From NCBI GenBank assembly GCA_964437615.1, contig CAYTHL010000011.1, positions 1-32,896 on the forward strand: DNA of 32,896 nt, read 5' to 3'. The number at the start of each line of letters is the position of its first letter. Positions within the stretch are counted from its first letter, which is position 1. Shown one piece after another: positions 16,591 through 22,897 of this stretch. The DNA comes from RGIG4790 sp964437615 (GTDB taxonomy: Bacteria > Bacillota > Clostridia > Christensenellales > UBA1242). The translations under genes and the position numbers were made by a program. A model generated the notes under the pieces. That model saw nothing but the letters and a program-made list of their open reading frames with translations, was not told where the DNA came from and did not search any database.

Positions 16591-17331
16591 CTACAAATAT
16601 GGCTGCAAAGAAGCCAGTTCTTCGCCGGTGGTTAGTCTAAACTGCTTAGATAGTGCCGAAATTACATTTACAAGCCCGTCCCTGCCGCTAAATTTTAGCC
16701 GTGAAAGGTCTTCTAACCCGTACATATCTATGTTTTTTAATATGGCGTACTCTTGCTTGGAAAGTTCTAGACCGCCCACCACACTTGCGCATTTTTTGCA
16801 GATGATGCCACAATAATCAAAATTGTAACTAGCACCATAATCTAGCAACGCATCACTGCCGCAGCAGGCACATTTTTTGGTTTGCACGCCATAGCCAACT
16901 ATGCCTAGCCCAGACAGCAAAAATTTAATTAGCACTGCCATAGGGTTGCCACTACCAAATTCTAGTTGTTTTAGGCATTTTGCAAGCAACACAAACAAAC
17001 TGAGCGCAGCATCGTTTTCTTTAACTGTCTTTTTGCAAAATTCTAACATTGCCGTGCCTACAATATATTTGTCAAAATCTTGCGAAATAGAAAAAAAGTT
17101 CTCTATTACGCTGGCATTTATTACCGTGTAAAAGTCGCCCTTTTTGCTTAGCAAAAACTCGGCAAAACAAAAAGGCTGGCTAAAACTAGCTAGTTTTGCT
17201 TTGGCTTTTTTTACGCCCTTTATGGTTGCCCAAATTAGCCCTTGCTCTAGGGTGAATAATGCTAGGCGCTTGTCGGCGTCCTTTGCATCTTTGCTGTCTA
17301 GCACTATTGCCTGCAATTTTAGTTCGTTCAT
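16591..17331 (-). CDS. recO: DNA repair protein RecO
   Basis: RecO anneals single strands and helps load RecA on SSB-coated DNA in the RecFOR pathway. I take ATG 17331 (246 residues, MNELKLQAIVLDSKDAKDADKRL), with AAAGGAAG before it; an upstream in-frame start would add 18 residues without a ribosome site. The N-terminal OB-fold part (AIVLDSKDAKDADKRLALFTLEQG, IKGVKKAKAKLASFSQPF) is followed by a helical domain with a zinc site, CACC (about residue 150) and CKKC some 22 residues later, as in Gram-positive RecO. It follows a yqzL-like gene and era, the same order as in Bacillus. Confidence 0.93.
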   Translation of the reverse strand: MNELKLQAIVLDSKDAKDADKRLALFTLEQGLIWATIKGVKKAKAKLASFSQPFCFAEFLLSKKGDFYTVINASVIENFFSISQDFDKYIVGTAMLEFCKKTVKENDAALSLFVLLAKCLKQLEFGSGNPMAVLIKFLLSGLGIVGYGVQTKKCACCGSDALLDYGASYNFDYCGIICKKCASVVGGLELSKQEYAILKNIDMYGLEDLSRLKFSGRDGLVNVISALSKQFRLTTGEELASLQPYL

Positions 17332-17390
17332 GTTGTCTTCCTTTGTGTTGTTTTGGTTTGCTAAATTATTTCTTTTATATCTCAAAAAAT

Positions 17391-17552
17391 TTATAATCCC
17401 GGCTGATTCTGCCTGTTTTTATTTCGCTTGGCCTGCACTTCTCTTACCCCAACAATAGCCCCGTAACAATTAATATCACCCGTTTTAAAAAATCTGTCCC
17501 AAGCCCACTCGTTAATTACATTTAAATCTTTATCCAATTTGTTATTTGCCAT
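17391..17552 (-). CDS. yqzL: YqzL-like small protein
   Basis: A 53-codon frame that short-gene cut-offs would miss. ATG 17552 follows a strong ribosome site (GGGAGGG, eight bases away) and ends with TAA 60 bases before recO. The protein begins MANNKLDKDLNVINEWAWDR and continues FFKTGDINCYGAIVGVREVQ. The core W-x-x-F-F-x-x-T-G-x-I-x-x-Y matches the YqzL family of Bacillus and Clostridia, a very small conserved protein encoded between era and recO, which is exactly its place here. The Lys/Arg/Asn tail is longer than usual. Function of the family is unknown; I am fairly sure it is a real gene because motif, site and gene order agree. Confidence 0.82.
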   Translation of the reverse strand: MANNKLDKDLNVINEWAWDRFFKTGDINCYGAIVGVREVQAKRNKNRQNQPGL

Positions 17553-17686
17553 GTTTTTGCCCTCCCTTTTGGTTGATATTTTTATTGTTGCCGGAAAATT
17601 TTAGGTTTATACATTATTTAATAAAGGCTTTTTCTTGCCGTGCAAATTTTGCTTCATTGCCCCGCAACGCTAGATTTTATGGGGTA

Positions 17687-17701
17687 TTATGTCTGACATA
17701 A
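17687..17701. promoter_or_regulatory. Perfect dyad between era and yqzL
   Basis: TTATGTC-T-GACATAA, a 15-base perfect inverted repeat centred on one base, in the 195-base gap between the era stop and the yqzL start. It has the size and form of a regulator binding site. No T run follows on either strand, so it is not a usual terminator. No regulator can be named. Confidence 0.4.
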
Positions 17702-17747
17702 CAGGTAAATTTTTGGCTAAAATTTGCTAAAATATAGGCACCAAAAT

Positions 17748-18638
17748 TTACAAATCTTTATCGTTATAGCCAAGCTCGGCAAGCAGCCCCGGGCTATTCT
17801 TCCAGCCGCTGCGCACTTTTACAAATAGTTTTAAATCTACTGGCATGGCTAGCATTTTTTCTAGTTCTTTTCTTGCCGACATGCCAATCTTTTTTAGCAT
17901 GCTGCCACCCTCACCTATTATTATCTGCTTGTGGCGTTCGTTTTCGCATATTATGTCTGCAAAAATACTCGTTTTTGTTGCGCCCTCTAAATACTGAGTA
18001 ATTTCTACTGCCACACTATGCGGAATTTCTTGCTGCAAGTACAAAAGAGCCTTTTCTCTTATGGTCTCGGTGGCCAAAAATTTTAGTGGACGGTCGCTGC
18101 AAGTGTCGGTTGGGTATAGAGGCTCGCCCTCGGGCAAGTTTTTGGCAAGCTCAGCGACAAGCTCGGTAAGCCTGTCCCCTTTTAACGCGCTAATGGTGAA
18201 AAACCGCTTAACCCACGTAAACCCGTTAAGTTTTGCCAAGATTGGGTACAGTCGCTCGTAGGTGGCAAGGTCGATTTTGTTTACAACCACATAAACTGGC
18301 ACCTTGCTGTTTTGGTTGCTAGAAATTAGCTTGTAATCGGTGTCGGTAACGCTGGTGGCGTCTAATAGTATAACTATGCAATCGGCGCCTTTTTTGCCAC
18401 TGTCTACGGCTTTGGCCATGTACTTGCCAAGCTGCGACTGCGTATTTTGCACCCCCGGGGTATCTACAAATATCATTTGATAGTCTGGCGTATTTAAAAT
18501 TCCAAGAATTTTATTGCGAGTTGTGTGAGGTTTTGGGCTTGTAATGCTCACTTTTTGGCCAAGCACCGCGTTTATTAGGCTGCTTTTGCCAACATTTGGC
18601 TTGCCTATTACGGCTACAAATCCAGATTTATATGCCAT
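17748..18638 (-). CDS. era: GTPase Era
   Basis: Essential GTPase that binds the 3' end of 16S rRNA and helps 30S subunit maturation. I take ATG 18638 (296 residues, MAYKSGFVAVIGKPNVGKSS), with AAAGGAG five bases upstream; the alternative start nine codons earlier has no site. Seen: G1 GKPNVGKS (12-19), G2 region TTRNKILGI, G3 DTPG (about 59-62), G4 NKID (about 121), G5 SALKG, and the C-terminal KH domain (ICENERHKQIIIGEGGSMLKKIG). It lies between ybeY and yqzL-recO, a very conserved neighbourhood, although the dgkA and cdd genes that often separate ybeY from era are missing here. Confidence 0.97.
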   Translation of the reverse strand: MAYKSGFVAVIGKPNVGKSSLINAVLGQKVSITSPKPHTTRNKILGILNTPDYQMIFVDTPGVQNTQSQLGKYMAKAVDSGKKGADCIVILLDATSVTDTDYKLISSNQNSKVPVYVVVNKIDLATYERLYPILAKLNGFTWVKRFFTISALKGDRLTELVAELAKNLPEGEPLYPTDTCSDRPLKFLATETIREKALLYLQQEIPHSVAVEITQYLEGATKTSIFADIICENERHKQIIIGEGGSMLKKIGMSARKELEKMLAMPVDLKLFVKVRSGWKNSPGLLAELGYNDKDL

Positions 18639-18745
18639 TTCTACTCCTTTTGCAAAACCGGCCATTTATGGGCTGGCTACGCTACTATAATAACTTAAAA
18701 ATATTTCTCTGCCTTTGCAAAGCTGCTAATTGTGTTCTGCTAACG

Positions 18746-19213
18746 CTATTTTTTAGACAATTTTTGCTCTAATTCTTCTTCTTTTTGATGCATAATTTTG
18801 TAGTCGTAATCGACAATGTGGTCGTAACCCATTAGGTGCAAAATGCTGTGGATAACCAGTTTTTGAACTTCGGACTTGTAACTTTTGCCGTAATCTTTGG
18901 CTTGCTTGCGGGTTTGCGTGCCACAAATTGCCATATCGCCCAAATAGGCAAGATTTTGAGAACTAGATTGCACCATTTGCCCTGGCTTCAACTGATAAGC
19001 CGGAAAAGATAGTACGTCTGTAACCTTGTCAACCTGCCTAAACTGGCAATTTAGGCGCCGAATTTCGGCTCGGCTTACAAACTTTATAGTTAGCTCAACG
19101 GGCTGCTGCCCTAGTTGCATCAAACTTTGTGCCGCCACCCGCCTAGCCAGCCGCTTTACGCTGGGCAACGCTCGCCCCATAGTGTTTATCTTGTACTCGC
19201 CTGCATTTTTCAT
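18746..19213 (-). CDS. ybeY: Endoribonuclease YbeY
   Basis: Zinc-dependent single-strand endoribonuclease in 16S rRNA 3'-end maturation and 70S quality control. The 155 residues contain the metal motif HSILHLMGYDH (H122, H126, H132); the usual form has Gly after the first His, here Ser. Other family marks are VSRAEIRRLNCQFRQVDKVTDVLSFP and LGDMAIC. Both YbeY and Era act on the 3' end of 16S rRNA, and their genes are adjacent here (107 bases apart). Upstream, where phoH and yqfF stand in many Firmicutes, there is a block of repeats instead. Confidence 0.95.
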   Translation of the reverse strand: MKNAGEYKINTMGRALPSVKRLARRVAAQSLMQLGQQPVELTIKFVSRAEIRRLNCQFRQVDKVTDVLSFPAYQLKPGQMVQSSSQNLAYLGDMAICGTQTRKQAKDYGKSYKSEVQKLVIHSILHLMGYDHIVDYDYKIMHQKEEELEQKLSKK

Positions 19214-19307
19214 AATCTTCCCCTTTTATATTAATAGTTTACCACAGCAAAAGACATTGGGCAATCATTTTTGCCCAAATGTTTTAAAGAAAATGCTTTC
19301 TGACGCC

Positions 19308-19447
19308 GCTAGCCGCTTATTGAATTTTTTGCAATTCCCCCCGCACAGCGACGGGGTTTAGCGCAGATTTTAGATGAATAGCAAGGAGCAAATTTTTTAT
19401 CCACAAGGGAGTTTAGTTGTGCCTAAATGACCGAGTGGTAAAAAGTT
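19308..19447 (+). repeat. 140-base structured repeat, copy A1
   Basis: This 140-base unit recurs exactly at 19532-19671. Read on the plus strand it begins GCTAGCCGCTTATTGAATTT, has a small hairpin CCCCG/CGGGG, and ends in a long stem-loop: TTTTTA-(T)-CCAC (19401-19404 for CCAC) pairs with GTGG-TAAAAA, with one bulged T; inside is a hairpin TTTAG (19412-19416), loop TTGTGC, CTAAA (19423-19427), followed by TGAC. No reading frame with a ribosome site is seen. Type and function unknown; it looks like a repetitive structured element. Confidence 0.85.
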
Positions 19448-19457
19448 TTCTGGCGCA

Positions 19458-19531
19458 GCTAGCCGCTTATTGAAATTTTTGCAATTTCCCCACAGCTAGC
19501 CGCTTATTGAATTTTTTGCAATTTCCCCACA
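19458..19531 (+). repeat. Tandem 37-base repeats
   Basis: Two head-to-tail 37-base units (19458-19494 and 19495-19531), one mismatch apart, each made of the first ~30 bases of the 140-base unit (GCTAGCCGCTTATTGA...) plus CCCCACA. The next 140-base unit follows at once, so its head forms a third tandem copy. Further heads lie at 19308 and, with one change, at 19681. This points to slippage or repeated insertion. Confidence 0.85.
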
Positions 19532-19671
19532 GCTAGCCGCTTATTGAATTTTTTGCAATTCCCCCCGCACAGCGACGGGGTTTAGCGCAGATTTTAGATG
19601 AATAGCAAGGAGCAAATTTTTTATCCACAAGGGAGTTTAGTTGTGCCTAAATGACCGAGTGGTAAAAAGTT
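19532..19671 (+). repeat. 140-base structured repeat, copy A2
   Basis: Identical over all 140 bases to 19308-19447 by eye, 224 bases downstream. Perfect identity in a noncoding stretch implies a recent duplication or gene conversion. It contains the same bulged stem (CCAC 19625-19628 with GTGG 19659-19662) and inner TTTAG/CTAAATGAC hairpin. Confidence 0.85.
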
Positions 19672-19680
19672 CGCGACGCA

Positions 19681-19852
19681 ACTAGCCGCTTATTGAATTT
19701 TTTGCAATTTCCCCTGCACAACGACGGGGTTTAGCGAAAATTTCAGTTTCAGAACCAGGCGCGTGTGTGCAGCCGCGACAGGAGTTTACTTGCGTAAATG
19801 ACTGCTGCGGCAAGCGCCCGCAACGCAGTTATGGAGCTGAAATTTTCGCTAA
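19681..19852 (+). repeat. Diverged structured repeat, copy A3
   Basis: Starts with the same head as A1 and A2, then a CCCC/GGGG hairpin, then a long stem-loop of different sequence but the same plan: outer arms TTAGCGAAAATTTCAG (19731-19746) and CTGAAATTTTCGCTAA (19837-19852) pair perfectly over 16 bases; GGCGC (19758-19762) pairs with GCGCC (19814-19818); CCGC (19773-19776) with GCGG (19807-19810); and the apex is TTTAC-TTGC-GTAAA followed by TGAC. The right arm ends three bases from the yqfD stop codon, so on the minus strand it would be the first structure in the yqfD 3' end. Confidence 0.8.
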
Positions 19853-19855
19853 GCC

Positions 19856-21007
19856 CTAAACCCTTATGCCAACGGCACCCTCCACCGTCACATAACAATC
19901 CACCCTAACAAGCGAGCCCTCTTTAACTATGCTGTAGTTGCACTCCAAAATACTGGATACGTCTTGTATATCCGAAAGTGCGCGCGCTTTAGCACTAGAT
20001 AGTACTTGGTCTTTTACACTTTCAAAATCTACAAAAGTTGACTGCAATTCTACTTCGTAATAGGTTGTGGTGCGGCAGATTATTGGCAAAAAGGTGTTTT
20101 TGCATACGTAGTTTACCTGCTCCTCGGTTTGGTACAGCGCAAAACTTGTGGTGCCACCACCGTAAAGTGTAGCGCCCATAATTTCTAGGCTTGTAAAGGT
20201 TTGAGTGTTGCCAGTACGCACTAAATGCGCTTGGTTTTGGTCAAAAATTTCAGTTGCGTAGTGCCAAACTCTGGCGGTGATGCTGGCGCGCGGCAAAATA
20301 TCGCCATCCGATTCTACCAAAACTTGCCCTTTTACAACCACATCGCCGGCCTTAACTTTGGCAATTCCGCTAAAAGTGGTAATGCTGGTTATAATGCAGT
20401 TGGTTTCGGCAACAATTTGGGTATAGGGCTCTTCTTCGGCGGCCTTGGCTTCGGCAAGTTCTACAATAATAATGGTGCCGTGCTTGGTTATTGAGCAGTT
20501 TTCAACCAGCTTAAATTCTGCCATAACTTTGGTTTGTATTTGTTTGGTTTTGCCAGAAAATCTTTGGTTTTCGACAATTCCATTTTGCACCAAAAACTCT
20601 TTTATTTGGCTAAAAGTGGGGTCTGTAAAAATGCAACTGGACTGGTTTTGGCAGGTGTGACCACTAGGAATAATAAACTCAACTTTGGTTATAAAACTGG
20701 TCATGTAAACTACAAAAAACACTGAAAATGCCATGCCTAGTAAGCCGCCTATCATATATGGCAGACGCGCTAGTAGGCTGGCTAGTCCAAGTTTGCGAGT
20801 AATTATTAGTTCTAATCCAAACTGCTGGGATGCACTGCTAATTACGCTGTCGTTTGCGGCACTTGCAGTAAAAGACAAACTATGTTTTTTGCGTTTTACA
20901 TGTTGCATTCCAACGCCGCTACTGGTTAGGCTAAAAACAAAATTTTCTAAGTTAAAGCCCTTGGCTTGGTAGCGGTATTTACTGGCCGCACTAATAAGTT
21001 TATTCAT
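19856..21007 (-). CDS. yqfD: Sporulation protein YqfD
   Basis: A 383-residue protein of the YqfD family, a conserved membrane protein of spore formers; in Bacillus it is made in the mother cell early in sporulation and its exact job is unclear. I take ATG 21007 (MNKLISAASKYRYQAKGFNLE) after GGGGGTGGGGT; a GTG five codons earlier has a badly spaced site. An N-terminal domain is followed by one membrane span (about 84-110, YMIGGLLGMAFSVFFVVYM) and a large outside domain with GTIIIVELAEA, EETNCII-like and GIAKVKAGDVVVKGQVLVES (about 214-233), typical of the family. yqfC lies upstream on the same strand. In Bacillus phoH and yqfF follow; here repeats follow. Confidence 0.92.
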   Translation of the reverse strand: MNKLISAASKYRYQAKGFNLENFVFSLTSSGVGMQHVKRKKHSLSFTASAANDSVISSASQQFGLELIITRKLGLASLLARLPYMIGGLLGMAFSVFFVVYMTSFITKVEFIIPSGHTCQNQSSCIFTDPTFSQIKEFLVQNGIVENQRFSGKTKQIQTKVMAEFKLVENCSITKHGTIIIVELAEAKAAEEEPYTQIVAETNCIITSITTFSGIAKVKAGDVVVKGQVLVESDGDILPRASITARVWHYATEIFDQNQAHLVRTGNTQTFTSLEIMGATLYGGGTTSFALYQTEEQVNYVCKNTFLPIICRTTTYYEVELQSTFVDFESVKDQVLSSAKARALSDIQDVSSILECNYSIVKEGSLVRVDCYVTVEGAVGIRV

Positions 21008-21114
21008 ACCCCACCCCCGCACCCTTTTTAACTGATAAAGTTAGTTTAATAAATAAGGCGGACGCAAAGTTTTTGCCGCTAAAATAAAATTGAAGAAATT
21101 GGCGAGCAAAAAAA

Positions 21115-21372
21115 TTAATCATAATTTTCGCCCACCCATTCTACTTTGCCATGGACAACAATTTCGCTAGGAGCAAGCGAAAAGATTTCTAAATTGGTGC
21201 CGCAAATTTGGATAATCCGCTTGTTTTTTGCAAGCACAACAAGCTTGGTATCGGTAATTTCTTGCAGTTTTTTGTATCCTTGCACAATGGCGCCCTTGCT
21301 TGGCATAAAGGTTACAAGCAAATCGGTAGAAACTTTGTCTATGCCAAGAAGTTCGTTAATTTCGTCTAACAT
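21115..21372 (-). CDS. yqfC: Sporulation protein YqfC
   Basis: An 85-residue protein of the YabP/YqfC family. The pattern is the usual one for this small beta-rich family: TKLVVLAKNKRIIQICGTNLEIFSL followed by IVVHGKVEWVGENY. ATG 21372 follows CGAGGGCAAAAGT. It precedes yqfD by 107 bases on the same strand, the order seen in Bacillus and most Clostridia. Family members are expressed in the mother cell in spore formers; I could not make out a convincing sigma-E promoter. The assignment rests on short motifs plus gene order. Confidence 0.87.
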   Translation of the reverse strand: MLDEINELLGIDKVSTDLLVTFMPSKGAIVQGYKKLQEITDTKLVVLAKNKRIIQICGTNLEIFSLAPSEIVVHGKVEWVGENYD

Positions 21373-21628
21373 ACTTTTGCCCTCGGTAAAGTTTATGCAA
21401 AAGCAAAATTAGATAGAATAAAAATCCGCCATGACAAATAGACGGTATAAATATGGTTCATTTTAGGTTAATAAAAAGCAAATTGTGCTGCTCGGCTTTA
21501 AAACGGAGATTTTTACATTGCAATAATTTTTAAAACTTAACGCCACTTGCATAGCAAGAGTTTGCTATACGGCTTTGGCAATACAATATGCAGAAGTTTA
21601 TGTGCCAAATATGCTAGCCAAACAAACT

Positions 21629-21823
21629 TTACAGGCCCAATAGGTAATCGGCAGATACATCAAAAAATTTGCACAACTTAATTAGCATTTTTATGTCTGG
21701 CAGGCTTTTACCGCACTCCCATAGCGAAATTGTATCTTGGCTTACAAATAATAACTCTGCTAGCTGTGATTGGCTTAACCCCTTGGCTTTTCTTAAAATT
21801 TTAATATTTTCTGCTATATTCAT
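21629..21823 (-). CDS. Small XRE-family repressor
   Basis: A 64-residue protein that is almost only a Cro/C1-type helix-turn-helix: NIKILRKAKGLSQSQLAELLFVSQDTISLWECGKSLPDIKMLIKLCKFFDVSADYLLGL, with the recognition helix near VSQDTISLWECG (28-39). Such single-domain regulators bind inverted repeats as dimers. It faces the two-gene operon at 21919-22669. One palindrome lies over its own upstream region (21834-21850) and a second between the -35 and -10 of the operon promoter, so it probably represses both itself and the operon. The ATG has no clear ribosome site, which fits low expression. Confidence 0.88.
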   Translation of the reverse strand: MNIAENIKILRKAKGLSQSQLAELLFVSQDTISLWECGKSLPDIKMLIKLCKFFDVSADYLLGL

Positions 21824-21833
21824 AAAAATATTT

Positions 21834-21850
21834 TACGAAAAATTTTCGTT
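21834..21850. promoter_or_regulatory. Operator O2 beside the XRE gene
   Basis: TACGAAAAATTTTCGTT: ACGAAAA and TTTTCGT are perfect 7-base arms around one base. Shape and outer ACGA/TCGT match O1 (21863-21879), with centres 29 bases apart. It lies 11 bases upstream of the XRE start codon, where a bound repressor would block the gene's own expression. Confidence 0.6.
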
Positions 21851-21856
21851 TTAGTC

Positions 21857-21885
21857 TTGACATACGAGAATTTCTCGTATATAAT
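21857..21885 (+). promoter_or_regulatory. Promoter with operator O1 filling its spacer
   Basis: -35 TTGACA (21857-21862), 17-base spacer, -10 TATAAT (21880-21885), both perfect consensus. The spacer itself is the palindrome TACGAGAATTTCTCGTA: 8-base arms TACGAGAA and TTCTCGTA around a single T. A repressor bound here would directly exclude RNA polymerase. It drives the genes at 21919 and 22538. Confidence 0.85.
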
Positions 21886-21918
21886 GTCCTCAATAACACC
21901 ATAAAAGGAGGAAAAATT

Positions 21919-22536
21919 ATGGCAACAATAGCAAAAATAGCCGATGTTTTTAAATCTTGTGATGATATAGGCATAAGTACTGAAACTATACCCGATAACG
22001 CATGGAGCGAAGGTTGGGCAATTACATCAAAACTAGGTAGAACAGTGCTAATTAATGAAAAAGGATGGGCAGTCGTTTTACACCCAAGCTGCAAAGATGT
22101 ACAAGCATGCAATAAAGGCACATTTAAAATGGTCGCTAACTTGAACGGAACTAAAACAGAATGTTTTTTGGTTCCACCAATTAACTGCAGCTCACCAGAA
22201 ACCTGCTGTGTGTTCGACCCAGAATTTAAAGATATTGCAAATTACATGTGGGATGACCCAGCATCTGCAATGGCTGATATAGCCATAGGTAAAGTACAAT
22301 TTGAAGATGATTTTGGACTAGGGGAACTGCTTATTTTATCGGTTATTGGTGGAAACAGCATTAATTACACAATGAACCAACTAAAAAAAGAGGCAGAAGA
22401 AGCACAAAAGAAATCTAGTTTAGTTGGACTACTTATGGCGGCTACCAAGCTACAAACAATAGAAGATAATAGTCAGCGCTATTATCGTCATTTAGAAAGT
22501 GCTAGAGATAAACTTGTTAAAAAGGAGAGAGAATAG
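21919..22536 (+). CDS. Unknown Cys-containing protein, first gene of XRE-controlled operon
   Basis: I do not recognise this 205-residue protein. ATG 21919 follows AAAAGGAGG at a good distance. It has no signal peptide and no membrane span, so it is probably cytosolic. The N-terminal two thirds look like a mixed alpha/beta domain with seven cysteines (14, 58, 64, 82, 90, 96, 97), five of them between 58 and 97, which might bind a metal. The last 60 residues are charged helix (LKKEAEEAQKKS, then HLESARDKLVKKERE), fit for a coiled coil. The next gene encodes a 43-residue helical peptide and is translationally linked. The consensus promoter and tight repression suggest a switchable accessory system; phage, plasmid-like or antagonistic roles are all possible. 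Confidence 0.8.
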   Translation: MATIAKIADVFKSCDDIGISTETIPDNAWSEGWAITSKLGRTVLINEKGWAVVLHPSCKDVQACNKGTFKMVANLNGTKTECFLVPPINCSSPETCCVFDPEFKDIANYMWDDPASAMADIAIGKVQFEDDFGLGELLILSVIGGNSINYTMNQLKKEAEEAQKKSSLVGLLMAATKLQTIEDNSQRYYRHLESARDKLVKKERE

Positions 22537-22537
22537 A

Positions 22538-22669
22538 ATGAGTAATCAAACAACTACCCCATCTAAAAAAGAAATTGAAAAATTAACCGCTCAAATAGAA
22601 GAGCAATTTAATAGCATAAATGCAACACTCGAGAACATAAAAGCATTAATAAAGTCTATTACAAAATAA
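22538..22669 (+). CDS. Small coiled-coil protein, second gene of the operon
   Basis: A 43-codon frame from ATG 22538 to TAA 22669. AAGGAGAGAGAATAGA precedes the ATG and overlaps the end and stop codon of the first gene, so translation is coupled. The protein begins MSNQTTTPSKKEIEKLTAQI and its last 30 residues have Ile/Leu at heptad spacing (EIEKLTAQI, FNSINATLENIKALIKSI), a likely coiled coil. It may pair with the helical tail of the first protein. A strong terminator follows 12 bases later. No known family recognised. Confidence 0.75.
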   Translation: MSNQTTTPSKKEIEKLTAQIEEQFNSINATLENIKALIKSITK

Positions 22670-22680
22670 TTTTAAAAAGT

Positions 22681-22713
22681 AAAGCAGGCCAAACTTGGCT
22701 TGCTTTGCTTTTT
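22681..22713 (+). terminator. Terminator of the XRE-controlled operon
   Basis: AAAGCAGGCCAA-AC-TTGGCTTGCTTT, a 12-base stem with one G-T pair (22681-22706), followed by GC and five T (22709-22713). Confidence 0.9.
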
Positions 22714-22788
22714 GTTTTGTATTGTTTGTTCTTGGTTAGTTAGTAAATGCAAATTATATATATTTTTTAGCTTAGTAGTGCCGCTGCC

Positions 22789-22895
22789 CTACTTGCAGAA
22801 AATAGGTTTGTTTATTGCTAAGCGAGGTTTGAATAAAACTGGTTGGTGGCAACTACTGGCAAAAAATAGGTTTGTTTATTGCTAAACGAGGTTTG
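22789..22895. repeat. Direct repeat of 43 bases, period 64
   Basis: Two copies, 22789-22831 and 22853-22895, differ at about three positions (core TAGGTTTGTTTATTGCTAAG / ...AAAC). The second copy ends just at the stop of the metallophosphoesterase gene. No frame or hairpin explains it; it looks like a local duplication. Confidence 0.75.
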
Positions 22896-22897
22896 GG

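Noticed and set aside
19308..19671. CRISPR-like array
   Set aside because: Repeats are of unequal length (37 and 140 bases), two are directly abutting, there are no unique spacers of constant size and no cas genes.
21801..22121. 106-codon minus-strand frame over the operators
   Set aside because: It covers both operators and is antisense to the operon; the XRE and plus-strand genes explain the region better.
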